Shown here piece after piece: positions 5,299 through 6,126 of a stretch of 6,126 nt of DNA (the first letter of the stretch is position 1; each line of letters begins with the position of its first letter). The stretch spans positions 1 to 6,126 of the forward strand of contig CANQAW010000107.1 in assembly GCA_947589525.1 (NCBI GenBank), written 5' to 3'. Under the pieces are notes generated by a model, which saw only the letters and a program-made list of their open reading frames with translations, did not search any database and had not been told where the DNA came from. The stretch comes from Candidatus Gastranaerophilales bacterium. Lineage in GTDB: Bacteria; Cyanobacteriota; Vampirovibrionia; Gastranaerophilales; Gastranaerophilaceae. A program made the position numbers and the translations under genes.

Positions 5299-6126
5299 GT
5301 GGATAAGTTCAAATTAGATAGCTATGACAGACAGCCAAGTGAATATCCGAGATATTCTTCAAATGCAAATATTAAAGTAGTCGGAGTTGGCGGTGGTGGC
5401 GGAAATGCCGTAAATCGAATGATAGCTTCAGGATTAAGCGGTGTTGAATTTTGGGCGATGAACACTGATGCCCAAGTTCTTGAAGTATCTAGCGCACCCA
5501 GAAAAGTTCAACTTGGCACTAAATTAACAAACGGTCTTGGCGCAGGGGGAAATCCGCAAGTCGGTGAAAAAGCTGCGGAAGAATCAAGAGAAGATATAAC
5601 GGTAGCATTGGATGGTGCTGACATGGTCTTTGTTACTGCAGGTATGGGCGGCGGAACCGGAACGGGTGCTGCTCCCGTTGTAGCTAAAATTGCAAAGGAA
5701 ATGGGCGCACTTACAATCGGTGTTGTTACAAAACCGTTTAAATTTGAAGGAAAGAAAAGATTAACTCAAGCTCTTCAAGGTCTTGAAAAATTAAAAGAAA
5801 ATGTTGATGCTCTTATCGTTATTCCGAATGATAAATTAATGGAAGTAGTCGAAAGAAGAACAACATTTAAAGATGCGTTCTCTGTGGTTGACGAAGTCTT
5901 ATTAAGCGGTGTTCAAGGCATATCAGATATTATCCTTGTCGGCGGTTTGATTAACGTTGACTTTGCCGATGTTAAAACAATAATGCAATCTTCAGGCTCG
6001 GCTCTAATGGGTATAGGTAAATCCTCAGGCGAAGGCAGAGCTATGGAAGCCGCTAAACTTGCAATTGATTCCAAACTTCTTGAAACTTCAATTAACGGCG
6101 CAACCGGTATCATTATGAATGTTACG
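5299..6126 (+). CDS. ftsZ: cell division protein FtsZ (3' end beyond window)
   Basis: FtsZ is the tubulin-like GTPase that polymerises at mid-cell to form the division ring. The first 276 residues are visible. After a variable, polar N-terminal tail (1-24), the GTPase domain carries the GVGGGGGNAVN loop (29-39), FWAMNTDAQ (51-59), the tubulin signature GMGGGTGTGAAP (115-126), and the T7 synergy loop NVDFADV (219-225) with the Asp residues that complete the GTP site of the neighbouring subunit. All core residues are intact. FWAMNTDAQ, LGAGGNPQVGEKAAEESRED and VQGISDII are close to cyanobacterial FtsZ wording. The C-terminal part of the core, the linker and the FtsA/SepF-binding tail lie outside the window. 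The gene starts with GTG, has its own promoter after a terminator, and is not preceded by ftsQ or ftsA as in many bacteria. Confidence 0.97.
   Translation, partial: MDKFKLDSYDRQPSEYPRYSSNANIKVVGVGGGGGNAVNRMIASGLSGVEFWAMNTDAQVLEVSSAPRKVQLGTKLTNGLGAGGNPQVGEKAAEESREDITVALDGADMVFVTAGMGGGTGTGAAPVVAKIAKEMGALTIGVVTKPFKFEGKKRLTQALQGLEKLKENVDALIVIPNDKLMEVVERRTTFKDAFSVVDEVLLSGVQGISDIILVGGLINVDFADVKTIMQSSGSALMGIGKSSGEGRAMEAAKLAIDSKLLETSINGATGIIMNVT

Noticed and set aside
5913..6113. Minus-strand open frame at the right edge
   Set aside because: It is antisense to the highly conserved FtsZ T7-loop region; the plus strand is clearly the coding one.

Overview
The window looks like a chromosomal segment of a low-GC, cyanobacteria-related bacterium, most likely a gut or environmental Melainabacteria/Vampirovibrionia (Gastranaerophilales-type) organism. 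This rests on three things. The partial FtsZ at the right edge has cyanobacterial-style wording (FWAMNTDAQ, LGAGGNP, QGISDII). The GH57 glucan branching enzyme at the left edge is of the kind used by cyanobacterial relatives. Several small proteins have the look I associate with that lineage (an NPFGIAFKG motif, AT-rich codons). The assignment is by recognition, not by a search.

Layout. Positions 1-629 (+) hold the 3' third of a GH57 1,4-alpha-glucan branching enzyme. A perfect 12-bp hairpin at 641-669 ends it and also ends the convergent gene at 682-1101 (-), a charged coiled-coil protein of unknown function with a GTG start. The apparently empty stretch 1102-1549 mostly contains an RNA gene. 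The minus strand at about 1483-1221 folds as a long, Alu-domain-type signal recognition particle RNA: paired ends, two small 5' hairpins, a long rod, and a domain IV tip with a GAAA tetraloop and the conserved AGG/AGCAG internal loop. It has an extended -10 promoter at its 5' end that overlaps a divergent promoter for the next plus-strand gene.

Positions 1550-4183 (+) form a tight three-gene operon. The first gene is a stand-alone AICAR-transformylase-like protein that lacks the IMP cyclohydrolase domain and appears to have lost the catalytic Lys-His pair. It overlaps by one base with the second, an Fsr-like major facilitator transporter. The third, one base further on, is a 171-residue protein of unknown function. 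After a 95-bp gap come two more coupled genes: an NPFGIAFKG-motif protein (4279-4740) and a small helical-repeat protein (4743-5105), closed by a strong terminator at 5136-5173. ftsZ (GTG start at 5299) then begins and runs off the window; it has a good sigma70-type promoter overlain by a 9-bp inverted repeat.

How the parts work together: ffs (protein targeting) and ftsZ (division) are housekeeping genes, and the branching enzyme points to glycogen metabolism. The least ordinary item is the degenerate PurH-like protein translationally coupled to a transporter, which suggests a binding, regulatory or altered catalytic role rather than purine synthesis. No mobile element, CRISPR array or tRNA was seen.
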